Shown: in pieces, positions 48,017 through 60,614 of the stretch
How positions within the stretch are numbered: the first letter of the stretch is position 1
Layout of the letters: each line of letters begins with the position of its first letter
Assembly (NCBI GenBank): GCA_963995525.1
Contig: OZ023209.1
Location: 34,778,179-34,842,178 of the forward strand
Reading direction: 5' to 3'
DNA: 64,000 nt
Source: Escarpia spicata
Taxonomy: Eukaryota > Annelida > Polychaeta > Sabellida > Siboglinidae
Program-made: the position numbers and the translations under genes
Notes under the pieces: generated by a model
What the model saw: the letters and a program-made list of their open reading frames with translations, nothing else
The model's database searches: none
What the model was told of the DNA's origin: nothing

Positions 48017-49005
48017 CTGCCAGAATGTCAGCAAATAAATGAAATAACAAATTACCCTTATAGAATTTGCACACAAAAAAATTGTTGTAGGTTTCTGACA
48101 AAAGCAAACAAAATCCTGTCTTTTACCATCTTGTCAGAAAGGAGTACATCCATTTGTCTAGTCATTTGCCCAGCTTCCAAGTGTGAACAGACTGCCTAGC
48201 TGTGAAAAATACAAATTAATTTCAAGTTGCAAGGTATGTATTGTTTATTCTATGATAAAAACATCATAAATAATTGATATCACGCTTACAGAATCTACAC
48301 AGAGACATAGTTACTTTTGTTATGTTACACTTTTATGCAAACAATTACCTGGAAAATGTGACAATATATTACTTGTGAACATTTTATTTTTGGTTATAAC
48401 TAATCATCTACTAAATATACAATAGATAGGTTTGCAACTTGCATTGCATTGCATTTATTGTTATTGTTTCACAACTTGGCAAATTACCATTTTCACACTT
48501 GGTAGCTGGGCAATGACCCACATCCAAATGTGAACATATTTAAGTATTGCTTCTTACTGTTTAAAAAACTTATGATAACAGACTAACCTGACTCGGCAAT
48601 GAGTATAATTAAAATAATTATTTCTTGCATGTAAAAGTACATAGATTAATTAAATGCATAACTAACAAACTAGCATCAATTAATTTGTTGACGTTTTTGT
48701 TTTATTGCCTTACATTCCTGTAACTATGATAATGATAAAAACAGTCACCTGAATCGATTTGATTACACTATCAAATTTTCCACAAAACTGAGTATATGTA
48801 GATTTATTATAGTAGTATCGTGCATAACTACAACATTTAGAATATAAGATACTTTGGAAGAGTTCCGTGATATGATTGGAACCAATGGGGTACAATGACA
48901 ATAAGTTGAATAACTTATTTTGACACACGCGAGACTGTCCAGTCCAGGCATTATACTAGACCTACAGAATAATAATAATAGCAGAAATCACATATAAGAA
49001 TGACC
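48017..49005. other. Presumed intron of the THAP-domain gene
   Basis: AT-rich sequence without coding features between the two candidate THAP gene exons. Confidence 0.3.
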
Positions 49006-49517
49006 TTGATTCGTTGCCGCTTTTGGTAAGACCTTGTAAATTCATCACTCGTAGAAGGAACCTGGTACCCCGAAGAAGCCATGGGTGTAGTTGCGGAGCC
49101 GGCTGTAGTGGCAGCGGAGCCTGCAGCGGCGACTGCGGCACTGGAACTACGCTTGCGAGACCCGATTCCCTTCGACTCGGGCAAAGCAGCCGTCGATCCT
49201 GCCCATGCTGACGCCTGTCTTCGGCGGATTGACGGCTTCTGCTGCTGGGAATATTGTTGGGACTGCATCGTTTTTCAACGATATTCGAGCACCAGGATAT
49301 CCAAGGGTTGCCAACATCTCCGGATCGCGATCAACAGTTTTTCTCAAAATGACCGGAGCAAAGCCGGCTGTGTTTCGTCGGCTTAATGTTAGCTCGCTTG
49401 ATTTTTGCAACCCATTTCTTAAATAAAACTGGATCCGTAGGGAACTGAAAAAAAATGGTGTGTTGCTCTATGTTTAGAAGAGTTTGCATTACAACCGAAT
49501 GCCGCACAATGAACCAT
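49006..49517 (-). pseudogene. THAP-type zinc-finger domain with three one-base frame breaks
   Basis: The minus strand starts MVHCAAFGCNANSSKHRATH (49517), has FFQFPTDPVLFKKWVAKIKR and RLCSGHF in a second frame, and then EMLATLGYPGARISLKNDAV with PTIF back in the first frame. Together they show the THAP C2CH pattern (C-x4-C, a long spacer, C-x2-H) and the typical AVPTIF end. A basic and alanine-rich tail lies in yet another frame and ends near 49006 before GTCATT. The breaks fall at an A8 run (49448-49455), near 49331-49336 and at GGG 49247-49249. They may be real pseudogene lesions or homopolymer sequencing errors. THAP domains bind DNA and occur in host regulators and P/Kolobok-type transposases. 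Confidence 0.6.
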
Positions 49518-49606
49518 GATGATATTCGCATTACACAGCCACCTCTGCCGTCATATTGCTGAGAATGAATGTAAACAAGCGGTCGCTGTACCGGCAGAGT
49601 CATGTC

Positions 49607-49614
49607 TGACGTCA
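49607..49614. promoter_or_regulatory. Perfect CRE upstream of the THAP start
   Basis: TGACGTCA, a palindrome, lies about 90 bp upstream of the minus-strand THAP ATG at 49517. Its position suits a proximal promoter element. Confidence 0.4.
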
Positions 49615-49884
49615 CATCTCAGCATCCCAAAAAGCACGCCAAAATATGCATATTCGAAAATGTCCGGATGTACAACATAAAATGTGGAATTTCTAATTCT
49701 TTGATTTTTGGGGATTTGTTTTGGTTGGTGGACATGGAAATATATAGCAGGATCTAATTTAACATGAATTCAAGCAATAAATGTTTTTATTCCCTTTAAA
49801 TAATTTAATATCCACTGTGAAAAGCTCAATATAACATTTATTCAAAGACCTATTGTTACAATAATTCAACTGAAAACCATATCA

Positions 49885-50285
49885 ATATATATATAAATAT
49901 CTTCATATTCATGGATATTATGGTATTTTATTGAAATGTGTCGGTGTGTTGAGTTTGCGTGCTACATAACTAATTCATTCCATTAATTTGGTTATAATTA
50001 GTGCTAAAAATAATAAATATTGTAACTGTAGTACTCTAATCAATGTGTTTGAAAACCATGAAAACAGTATTTAAATATCTATATAACTAACAAAAATTTA
50101 AGGAAATATTTATCCACAAAAAAACACAAAATGGGTCCATTTTGCCATTGTAAGAGTTACACAAAAATTATGCTGTTTTGCCATCTTAAAATTGCAAAAA
50201 CAGTTATGTGATCCATAAGCTATTATATTTAATTTAAGCCCATTCCCAATGTTCTAGCATGATATTTATTTTTTTGTTGAAGTGC
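49885..50285 (-). repeat. Dispersed repeat family B, inverted copy
   Basis: Read on the minus strand, it matches 37180-37630 with moderate divergence, for example CATTGGGAATGGGCTTAAAT and ACAGCATAATTTTTGTGT. The tandem satellite part of the other copy is not carried over, or is reduced to one partial unit. Confidence 0.75.
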
Positions 50286-50399
50286 GTCAACATCCTTCAG
50301 GTGCATTCATGAAGTTTTGGTAGGTCATTTGTTAAAATATTGCGTCAATGGTGCAAAGGCGCGGCCTGGATTGAACCCTGAGATGCAGCCACTTGGTAT

Positions 50400-50830
50400 T
50401 GATTTGTTATCACAGTTGCCTGTAGGTTTTAAATGTTTGATGGAAACTGTGATTAATCTGTAATTGGTCACTGGCAGTAGCTTGTGTCAACAGACAGCAT
50501 TAAGCCACTAAACCCCTGTTAAACTGGACAGTTGCCTGTAGGTTTTAAATTGTGTCAAACAGTGAGTCTACCTTTTGCTCTCAGATAATCTGTCCTCTTA
50601 GTTTTACACATGAAGACATAATCTGGCATAACTTGATAAGTCTTTGTAGCAGCACATTTGTACTTCCAGTGTATCATTGCAACATAACATACATATTACA
50701 TACTGTGTGCCACATTTGAATGTTGTGCATGTAATATTTCCATGCAATCCATTTGCATATATAATGTAAAACTTCAACAGCCGTTTTCTTCATTTTCACT
50801 TTTTGATCTCTACCATGTTCAATGCTCCAT
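50400..50830 (+). repeat. Dispersed repeat family A, middle modules
   Basis: It shares TTGATGGAAACTGTGATTAA, AAACCCCTGTTAAACTGGAC and the long TCTGTCCTCTTAGTTTTACA block with 52590-53205, almost base for base. It breaks off at a run of CATAA units near 50830. Confidence 0.7.
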
Positions 50831-51765
50831 AACATAACATAACATTATACTGGTCTCTAAGATAGATCTATTGGACACCTGCGCAGTGACCATGTGTCAG
50901 TTTCCAATGCAAGCCGTTTTTTTTTTACTAGTAATGATCTTGTTATTCAGCACAACAGGCCACTATTCAGTAAGTAATGTGGAATAGGAGAATAGTTCTG
51001 ATGACCTGACCTGGGAAAAGAGCTGACGCAGAGTTATATAATACCCAAAAAAAATGCTACTTCGAAAGTGTAAGATTTTCAACTCTTGTGTTTTGTCCAC
51101 ACTTCCATTGTGATAATGGATGATAAAAATGATGATCATGCTGCTAATCAAACTGATAATTCTGCTGCACTGGTACTATCACTGTGGAATTGAGTGAATA
51201 CACATCTCAACACGTAAACTATGGATGGCATCTTAAGATCAGACACAAAATTTCCAGTGATGATAATTGGCCTTTATTTGTGCGACTGCAGTATGTCAGA
51301 ATTCCTGAAGCAAAAACTTCCATGACCAGTTTTTGCTCAAGAGTGGGTTAATCATGTGGTTGCGTAGTGGTCATGCGTATGTGGCTGTTGCTAGGGCCAC
51401 TATCAGTCGTACATCACAGCTACTTTGATAAAAGGTAATAATGTGAATAGCACGGTCTGTTATGCCAATTGTTTACTAGGAGCTGTGGATTTCTAAAAAG
51501 TTTTTTTTTACTGTTTGTGTGGGCATGTGTTTCTGTTTATTTGTGAGTAAGTGATGGCAGTTAGGTTTTGTTAGTTGTGCAGATTTTATATAAATACAAG
51601 GGTGACATGATGTAGAATACATTTTATCACATATTCAACAAACAGCATGCGCTTATGATTAGCAGTGGCGAGAACATTGCTAGTAATTAGTTATAAATAA
51701 GCATAATTGTGTATCCTTTAATATGGGTGCTATTTGCAGGTCTGGCCATTTTCATATACAGGTAT

Positions 51766-51894
<129 letters not shown>

Positions 51895-52589
51895 TTTTCT
51901 AGCACAGAGAAAATAGTGAAGCACCAATGAGTAGAATTTTAAAGACAGTCATAATCATCACGATAAACCACTTGTTTCCCATAATTCAGATTTGTTAAGT
52001 CAGAAGCAAATCAGAACAGTGAGAAACCTTAAATAATAAAAATGACTGGTAGGAACTAAGTTATTTAATTTGATGAAATTGTGGCTGTGTGATTATCGTC
52101 AGGTTATTGATTATAGGTATCCAGCTGCCATATGAATCGTCTTAAGTAGTGAACATTGTTGGCTGCAAGGTGAACCCGTTTTTCATTTAGTCCTGTTCCG
52201 ACCTCACAGGGATTAAGAAATAAACATTTTTGCACCTCCAAGTAATAGTTTAACTCAAAATTTGTGGCAATTTAACTCGCGCTTATGTTGGAATATTTTA
52301 TTTCGTCCGCGATTCAACCAATACCCCTATTTGAACACTGCCTGTTCTTCACCTATTACATTCGTTTGTTTACGTATCTGGTCAGTCTGGTTTTCTGAAC
52401 AATCACTAAGGATTAATGAACACTAGTGCAGAATGTCACCCACTTGGCAGGTTTAATTGATCTATTCAGCAATGATGACACTGCTTAGGCCTCACTCTGG
52501 ACACTGTCACTCACAGTGTTGTGTATTGTCTTAGTTGGTGCATTGAGCTAATCTACTTGACCATGAATCAGTGGTGGCTCTGGTTGTGT

Positions 52590-53205
52590 ATTACACCCAG
52601 CTGTGGAGCTAAGATTCTCTGCCTACTAATGTTTGATGGAAACTGTGATTAATCTGTAATTGGTCACTGGCAGTAGCTTGTGTCAACAGACAGCATTAAG
52701 CCACTAAACCCCTGTTAAACTGGACAGTTGCCTGTAGGTTTTAAATTGTGTCAAACAGTGAGTCTACCTTTTGCTCTCAAATAATCTGTCCTCTTAGTTT
52801 TACACATGAAGACATAATCTGGCATAACTTGATAAGTCTTTGTAGCAGCACATTTGTACTTCCAGTGTATCATTGCAACATAACATACATATTACATACT
52901 GTGTGCCACATTTGAATGTTGTGCATGTAATATTTCCATGCAATCCATTTGCATATATAATGTAAAACTTCAACAGCCGTTTTCTTCATTTTCACTTTTT
53001 GATCTCTACCATGTTCAATGCTCCATAACTTTGCCAATTTTGGTAGCAGTCATAATTTTTGAAACTGTGTAAAGCACCCTACCAAACCTTTACAAGGATG
53101 TAAGAAAACAATGTTACAATTTTTCCGACTTATCACTCATTTGGTCAGCCGGGGTCACATATAGACATATTAGTCCAAAGGACTTCAGGGCCACTTGGCC
53201 CAATT
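52590..53205 (+). repeat. Dispersed repeat family A, middle and 3' modules
   Basis: It has the same modules as 50400-50830, then the TGGTAGCAGTCATAATTTTT module found tandemly at 8776-9107, ending GGACTTCAGGGCCACTTGGC. The 5' module is absent. Confidence 0.7.
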
Positions 53206-55895
53206 TTTATGTTGTTTTTTATTTCAGTGACACCATGGTATATCCACAACAAGCTGGCCTATGCATCATTTTGGATTCTGAATTCAGCCCAGTCAGCAGG
53301 AAAATTGTAAACTGTAGTATTGTTGGGTTATTTGTCTTCACCAAGAAACAACGAATACTCGAAAACATTGATAAAAATGTACAGCCATGACAGCACGCCG
53401 TATTCTTTACACTAAGCCTACCAATATACCGGTACGCTATATTTTATCCTTAGCCTAGGTGAAGCCTGAAGGCTTCAATCCCGCAGTGAATACCACGTTT
53501 AGCCAATCACAGAATAGCTAGCATAAACGTGTTGACACGGACTCATTTTTCACCTTTAAAAACATCATCAAATAGGAGTTTCATTGCATAGAATAAAACA
53601 AAAATATTATTGTGGATTTATTTTGGGTACATATCTGTACCCTAGACTTATTTTTGGGTACATAATTTTACCCATTTACCCTGCTGGCGGAAACACTGTA
53701 AACATATGCAACAAATAACGATAACAGTCATGGATAACAGCATTCAGGGGATATTTTCTTATCCCTGCTAGTTGATAGACTTTGAGGAGTAGGCCTAGAT
53801 AAAGTAAAATGGATTATGATGTTAGCTAAATGAAAATGGATATATTTGAGATGTGACTACAGCATTGGAGATGGTTGTTCTGACAAACTTATGATGTATG
53901 TCTCAATGTATTATTTCTAAACCCCAAATATGTTATTTCATACATGGTTATTTCATACATGGTTATTGACAGTTCACTTGGCATTGTCTATTGTTGAAAC
54001 TTACCCATGTATGTTATTATAAATAAGTGTGTTTTACACAATGATTGCAAAATGTCGCTCAAACTTATCTTTTAATGTATTAGTTAATAAAGCTGAGATG
54101 TTCACTTCCTTAAATTGTCTGATGTTTTAAGTTTCTTTTTAATTTATCAAAGTCTGATCAGATGACTTTTCATTTCTCTGTAGATTTGACTATGTAGTCA
54201 AATTCATATAAGATTTTCACCTCCTTAAACACAAATCCTGTAGGCTTACACCAGCCTTAGCTCAAGTAAGTAATAGTAGTAGTACTGATCAACAGTAAGC
54301 CAGCGTATTCAAGTGCCAATAATTTACTTTACTTACAATACAATAAATGGGTCCAATATTTCATCAAATGCAGATGTCAACATACTTTTAACTATAAATT
54401 ACTACACAGCAAAGATAACATCATCGGTGAACACAACTTTGTTGACGTCCAGTTCCAGGCTTTCACAATAATTACTCCATCTACGATGTTTAACAAGCTT
54501 GTGATGCAATCTGTGACATGTTTTAAGTACATGAAGCAGATTCAACATGTTTTTTCCAGAGATGACGATAAGATTCATTTTGTTTGTCTTATGATATAAA
54601 CAGGGACGCTGACTGGTCTAGATTAAAAAATTACTGCTCTGCCAACAAAACACAATAGTCCAACATAAACTTGAGTTAAACTTTTAAACTGGCACAAAAT
54701 CTGCTGTTAAATCTTTAGCACAATGTTGGGCAGGTTATTTACTTTTTAATGCTCTCGAAAGAAATCTCGAGAAGTCGGAACGAAACTTCATTTCTAAGCA
54801 CATTTTGTGGGTTCACCTTGCAGCCTATTGGTATTTGAGAGAAAACAAGCTAGAGCTGCATGTTGGTAAAATATTAACACATTTGTTGTTGTTGCCAATG
54901 TTGTTGCCAATGTTGTTGCTCAGAAGTCAGAACAACAGGGCAGAGCTTTGATTAAAATGGTGTTACTACATTTTTATCACTTCTATTAAAATGTGCCTTG
55001 CCTCATTATATTCAGGAGTAAATCTGTCATAAACGTACTTTGTTTGCATTGGAAATCAACCTTCTTGAGACTTACTGGTTTAATCTGGTCATGAGCTTTG
55101 TTTTGATTAGTACTTATATTTGAACACATCAATTTATCTATCGTACCCCTGGGACTTTGCTTATAAGCTCATTACTGTTTTGATGACATAAGATTCTACA
55201 GCACATCTCTTAATTGCAACATAAAACAATGTGATATTTTTTGACAATCCTGTAGATAAAGGATCCATCTTATCATCAAGGTATGTTTATTTGCAATATA
55301 AATTCTTTTCTGTTTTAAAAAGATACTTTTTAATCATATTTGAATTGGCATACATGGAAAATACTTTGACTGTTTTTTTCTCATGTTAATGTTAATAATG
55401 GCATTGACATGTTAGAATACACCACACTGACACTGGAGTTAATAAACAGAAAAATGGTGCATCTTAAAACTAGAAAATATGTAGGAAAAACCATGCAAAT
55501 TTTGACAAAAAATATAATCTGGTGCAGTAGTGTGTATAGTAGCAGCAAGCCAAAACACTATAGGTAATAATCCAAGATGGCCATCATTTCCATGGCAACA
55601 ACCAACCTAAAAAGATTCCCACACTTTCTACTTGTTAGCTATTGACATTTCCTTAGTAGACGTTCATTTTTTTGTGTTAAAAAGTTTAACTCGGAAGTCC
55701 AATGATGTCAACTTTGTGCATTTGTTCATTTTAAATTATTAACATATTGAACCATATTCATGTAGTACCAGAGCCAGGTTACAGTTGAATGCTGAACTAT
55801 GAGAATGAATATTCCTGCTTTACTGAGAATTCACCTTCATTTGCATGTCTTGTGTTTACTTGGAATATGTTAAGCAAAATGACTCCTTCTTCCAG
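53206..55895. other. End of PTDSS1 intron 1, nothing recognised
   Basis: AT-rich sequence with a small TTGTTGCCAATG reiteration near 54885-54920. It ends with CTTCTTCCAG, the acceptor of PTDSS1 exon 2. Confidence 0.45.
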
Positions 55896-55987
55896 AAATG
55901 ACTCGAAGGTTGAGACCAACATCTGGAGTGCGGTGTGGGTGGTCATCTTCTTCTTCCTTGTGGTCAGCACGCTCGCATTCCCTAATG
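55896..55987 (+). CDS. PTDSS1: Phosphatidylserine synthase 1, coding exon 2
   Basis: It completes the split Arg codon of exon 1, then reads [20 protein letters not shown] followed by [10 protein letters not shown], the second membrane span and the conserved AFPNG turn. The donor is ATG then GTCAGT, phase 1; the split Gly codon is completed in exon 3. Confidence 0.88.
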
Positions 55988-57969
55988 GTCAGTAAGCAAC
56001 ATACTTACATGCTTTCACGTACTGTCATTCAGCAACTCATTAGTGTTGGCACAGATTAAACATAAATCTTCAGGTTTTTACATTTAAAAATCATTCTGAC
56101 CACAAACGGAATCTCCTAACATTAAAATGTTCTTTATAAAATATGGCGTTTCTAATAAGCTTTGTGTTGTCTGTTAACAAATATACAATGTAGTTTTTTT
56201 AATACCCAGACTGCCACTAATTATTTTGTCATGTTTGAGTGGGTTTTCTATTTAATTTTTTAACTTCAGTGTGGGAGCGAGTCCTATTCACTTTCAAGTT
56301 TCAGTAGTCTTTGTACAATTTGATGAAGTTTTTTTTGAACAGGTAAGGTCTTGATGAAGCTCAACCTATTTTAGCGGGAAATGGTTACTGTCTTGAATGT
56401 GGGTATGAACCAATTATAAATTTAGATGTGGGCATCGTGTAGTGTTACATTTATAACCATAAAGGCACAGTGTCTGTGACATTCTCTATCTATTTAGCCA
56501 GCTGTTAATTAATGATTTGCTCTAACACAGCAGATCTGGTGTAAACATCTTCAGTGGCATGGCACGTAGACAGTAGACAGCAGTCTGTAATGACAAATGG
56601 ATGTACTAGTGCAGTGTATTTTTTATCAGGACATGGCTTTTTATCGGGACATGGCTTTGTAATCAACCTACTCCATTCTATAATAATCTGGAGGTCCTAT
56701 CTCTGCTAGTGTTATTTTGCCATTATTCAGTGACATTCACATGAGGTGTTACAATTTCTCCAGGGAATGAATGTAGCCAGAAATTAGTGGGATCGAGCTG
56801 CACCCCCACATTACCCAAATCTAGGGGCCTGCCAGCAAAACTGGGGGCCCAGAAATGCACTGAGAGAAAAGGCGAGTACTTAGTAGATGTTTGTTCAGCA
56901 AAATTATTTTGTTAGTACTCAGTACTCACAGTTTTACAGCTTTGTTCCTCCGGTCATGAATCTCGGAAACTTCTCACATTGCATCATATTACACCATAAA
57001 TATTAGTTTTTTGTGTTTCTTCTATAGCTATTCGTTTGAAGATTTTGTAGACATGCTGAAGTGGAGATGCTTAGCAAACTCAAACAGCTTCTTATTTAGT
57101 AGAATTGCCAAATATGTAATTTCTGGAACAACTACAGCATGTTCAATTTACCTTAATGAATTTTCTTTTTCTTTAATCAAATTGAATCAGTTAATCATAT
57201 CTAAAAACTAGTTAACAGCTCCTTGCCAAGCTATTGAACAAGTTAAATCTTCCTGTGGTGTTTCAAGGCAACTGTGGAAGGATAGAGTATTTAGTAATCA
57301 CATCGGATACACATTAACTCGACTTTTTATACTTAAGACTAACAAAACTTGCCCAACAATACAAATATTTATGCTGTTTTGTGTGACTATATTTTTATAC
57401 ATTGCTACGGGAATCATGGATTATTGTAAAACTTGGCAACAAAAACATGTATAGTTGCAGCTGAAAAGAAACTTTACAGGAAGGGTTTCTCTGGCAAATG
57501 TTTATTGTGTGTGTCTTAAATGTATGAGTTTTGCAGATTGGCATAACTGATTAAACATCTGGGCATGTTTGCAGACACGAGAGAATGGGTGAATTAACTC
57601 AGCTGACGATGTACTGCTGTATATAATAATGTGCAGCATGCTAACAATCTGTGTTAACCATTTTACCAACATGGTTTATCTATTTATCATTCAGTCCCCT
57701 TCTCCCGTGTTTATTCGGATACATCATAACAGGGGTAGAATAAAAAAAATGTTCAGGGCAAGGTCAATTTGGCCTTTGTATCTGGAAAATTTAGGGGGCA
57801 CCAAGGCCAACTTTTCTTTCGAGGGCAGGGCACCAAGGCCACTTTTTGTCAAGTTTTTACTGATGCGGGTGACAGATGAGATTCTGTTACACAGGATACA
57901 CAATGAATGAAATAAAGTAAATGATGATTTTTCCTCAACCAATGAGTAAATAGTACTAGAATTTTAGGC
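55988..57969. other. PTDSS1 intron 2, left part
   Basis: No gene is supported. A short duplication (AGGACATGGCTTTTTATC, then GGGACATGGCTTTGTAATC) lies at 56627-56663. GGGGGCACCAAGGCCAACTT near 57790 recurs about 40 bp later as GGCACCAAGGCCACTTTT. Confidence 0.4.
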
Positions 57970-58386
57970 ACTTGTGTAGAATCCGGACCTACATCGATTT
58001 CACTGTTATAACTTGAGTTTTGCCTAATTTTGATATATCAGAGCATTAGTTCCATCATTCAACATCATCCCAGGCATATTATATTACGAAAATATTGTGT
58101 CTCAGCACACTTTTGAAGCCCAAATAGTGACCCGGTTTGCGCTAGTCTGCACCACTGTGGTTGTGCGTTACCACATCGCACTCGTAAAATGAGCAATATA
58201 TCAGCGTATGTTGATGCAAACCGGGGCGCTATTTATGCCTCAAAAGTGCGCTAACACACAATATTCTTAAACGTAAATATGCCTGGGATAATGTATAAAT
58301 AATGGAACTAACGCACTGAGGTATCAAAGTTAGGCAAAACTCAAGTTATAACGGTGAAATTGAGGTGTCCGGTTTCTATACAAGTC
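57970..58386. mobile_element. Long palindrome / foldback MITE, about 417 bp
   Basis: The left arm runs from CACTTGTGTAGAATCCGGAC through CTTGAGTTTTGCCTAATTTT, CATCCCAGGCATATTA and CAGCACACTTTTGAAGC to CCGGTTTGCG. The right arm contains the complements of all these blocks in reverse order, ending CCGGTTTCTATACAAGT. The arms are about 165-190 bp with a central region near 58150-58190. No coding capacity is seen. The structure is that of a foldback MITE; flanking target duplications were not resolved. Confidence 0.8.
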
Positions 58387-58956
58387 ACAGGTAGCAGTGC
58401 CGAATTTAATTTTTATAATAGTTAAACTTAGCAGTATAATACTACTAAGTTTAACTGGTAAAATTTCACATTTTTTAAAACGATTGTTCCTACTGCGTAC
58501 GGCGATATTTGGGACTACCTATATAAATTACAAACCCATAGGCATGGACGGCGACCACCTTCAGTGATTTCGACTAACAGTAACATGACAATTTATTTTT
58601 ACTTAACTAACTAAACAAATGGTCGCCAATGTCATCGTGCCCTCGGCTGCTTTCTTCAGTTGGTAAATTTTTTGTTTTCTCTTGGCATGATTTTTGGGTA
58701 TTACAAAATTTTGTACGCCATGATAAACGTGATTTTAATGGCATGCTTGGGAGTGATTCGATTGAGCGTTTTGATTGGTCAAGACGTACGTGCGTGACCT
58801 ATTCGCGTAACCTATTCGCGTAACCTCTGAATGGACGGATGGCTAATTAACTTAACACTGAACTTGACCTCACAGGATTTTTGCCTGCGCAGAAGAGTCT
58901 TTATAGAGCGACTGCGCAGTTAGTTCTCGGATATGTAGCTTGTAAACAACAACAAT

Positions 58957-58979
58957 ATGGCTGCACCAATTAAAATTAG
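58957..58979 (+). other. Candidate very short first exon in PTDSS1 intron 2
   Basis: An ATG encodes MAAPIKI plus a split codon, then a strong donor, ATTAG before GTGAGA. Upstream, GCCTGCGCAG and GACTGCGCAG (58886-58918) resemble NRF1-type half sites, and the area has more CpG than its surroundings. No downstream exon was recognised, so this may be an internal promoter or chance. Confidence 0.15.
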
Positions 58980-59110
58980 GTGAGAATCGGCAATGACTTC
59001 TTTGGATTTCTGTTCCTATTGACAAATACACGGCAAGAGACAAATGCTGCCAAGTTCAGTTTAGTTGGTACCAGGCATGGGAAGGGCAATAGGACATACA
59101 GGGAGGGCAA

Positions 59111-59195
59111 CCACGGCTATTTATGGCCGTGGATACAGTCAAATTTATCGGGGCACCACGGCAAGGAAAAAAGGCAATTGCCGTAGTGCCGTGGG
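59111..59195. repeat. Cluster of short hairpins around CCACGGC / GGCAATTGCC
   Basis: CCACGGC and GCCGTGG pair at 59111-59131. GGCACCACGGCAAGG and GGCAATTGCCGTAGTGCC follow and can pair with each other or themselves. A related GGCACCAAGGCC pattern lies near 57800. Confidence 0.5.
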
Positions 59196-59613
59196 CCAAA
59201 TTCGATCACTGTCATAAATGTTTGGCAGTAGTGGGTGAGTTGTTGATTGAAGGACGTTTCCATGTGGGACTTTTCAGATGAAATACAGCATGACATAAAA
59301 ATGAAGTGCATAAAGCTTTCAATGAAATGTCTAGAAAATAAAGTAAGTAACAGTGTTATTAAAATAAGGAATGTTTTGTTGACTGTTTAATGGATACTAA
59401 AAAAAGTTGTTAATGAGGGAATATGTCATCGCTTCAGTTCAACAACGTTATAACTGACATTTTTGCAATTTATTCTGTTTTTTGGTAGTTCTGACGTCCT
59501 TTAGCACACATCTAGTTAGTGTAAAAGTGCTGTACCTGCCCTCCCAGCATGTTTTTATGTGGGGCCCAGTTCTACAAAGTTGTATCTACGGAGCAGTGGA
59601 ATCACTCGGTGCT

Positions 59614-59644
59614 ACAAGGTTGTATCTGGCAGTTACAACCTTGT
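59614..59644. repeat. Perfect 11-bp stem hairpin
   Basis: ACAAGGTTGTA and its exact complement TACAACCTTGT are separated by 9 bases. Related GGTTGTA sequences lie nearby (59577, 60915, 60965), so this may be the edge of a transposon end. Confidence 0.7.
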
Positions 59645-59807
59645 TGCACTGAAATCTGTCAATCATCAGGCTGTAGATACCCTAGTAAGCACACAGCTAA
59701 ATCATTAATCCTCTCCCTATAGTTACCTTAGTTTTGCTATTGTGTAAATATGTATTCCAAGGAGATTTTGTTTATAGTTGTAGTACAATATTAGCAAAAA
59801 TATGATT

Positions 59808-60172
59808 TTGAGTCCTTTTGCCCGAAGGTCCAATAGACCATTACTCTGCGTCCGCCATTAATTGTCATATCTCAGAAACCATTAAGCAAAAATTTTCAAA
59901 AATTTGGCATAGACATATCTTAGGGTACTACCACTAGGCACGAGAAATCTGTATTTGATTGAATCATTCTAAACCCCCTATCCCCCCCGTAACTGGTAAT
60001 TTTTCACATTTTGCCTATTTTTTCAAAAACTTTTAAGTGATGTTTTCTCTGATTTTGCATAGACATTCCATGTGGTAGTGCCACTATACACAATAAATCT
60101 GTATTTGATTGAATCAGTCAACCTCCCCCCAGGGCACTCAAAGGACTTCAGAGCCTCTTGGCCCATTTTTTG
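59808..60172 (+). repeat. Dispersed repeat family A, short derivative
   Basis: It begins GAGTCCTTTTGCCCGAAGGT and ends AAGGACTTCAGAGCCTCTTG, so both outer ends of the family are present with most of the interior deleted. This copy defines the element's limits best. Confidence 0.7.
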
Positions 60173-60323
60173 GGTACCAACAAAGTGAAAATGATTTTGT
60201 TCAAAAAGAGTACAATAGATCCTGCTGCCAAGAATGTCCTGTATACACACTAGAACAGTGTATTCCATTGGAAGGATGGCCACACGCACTCAGCCCTGCA
60301 AGGAAATCTGAGGTACAGACTTC

Positions 60324-60614
60324 ATGGATTTCAAAGAACTCGGCAAATGCCATGCAGTTTCTGACAAGGATGACAATGATGAGAAGATGAAGTGGATGGA
60401 AGCATGCCTGTTTCAGGTCAGAGGTGAAGACCCAAGTGCTCTGTACCTGAGATCTGCCTTTGACAAGGACTTTGTCCGAGTGGATCGTGTTTGCCGCAAC
60501 AGGCGGTCAACTCCAAACCCTCAGTTGGTACTCCTGTTAGTCCTGTACACAGGACCACTCAGTATCTCTGCTGCAAACACAGAGATCTACAGATCCTATG
60601 CACTTCTGGGCTGA
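60324..60614 (+). other. Unassigned open frame in PTDSS1 intron 2
   Basis: ATG-started, 96 codons. It is charged in its first half (DKDDNDEKMKWMEACLFQ), then DPSALYLRSAFDKDFVRVDR and a hydrophobic tail. The base composition looks more coding-like than its neighbours. No family is recognised. It could be a fragment of a mobile-element gene or chance. Confidence 0.2.
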
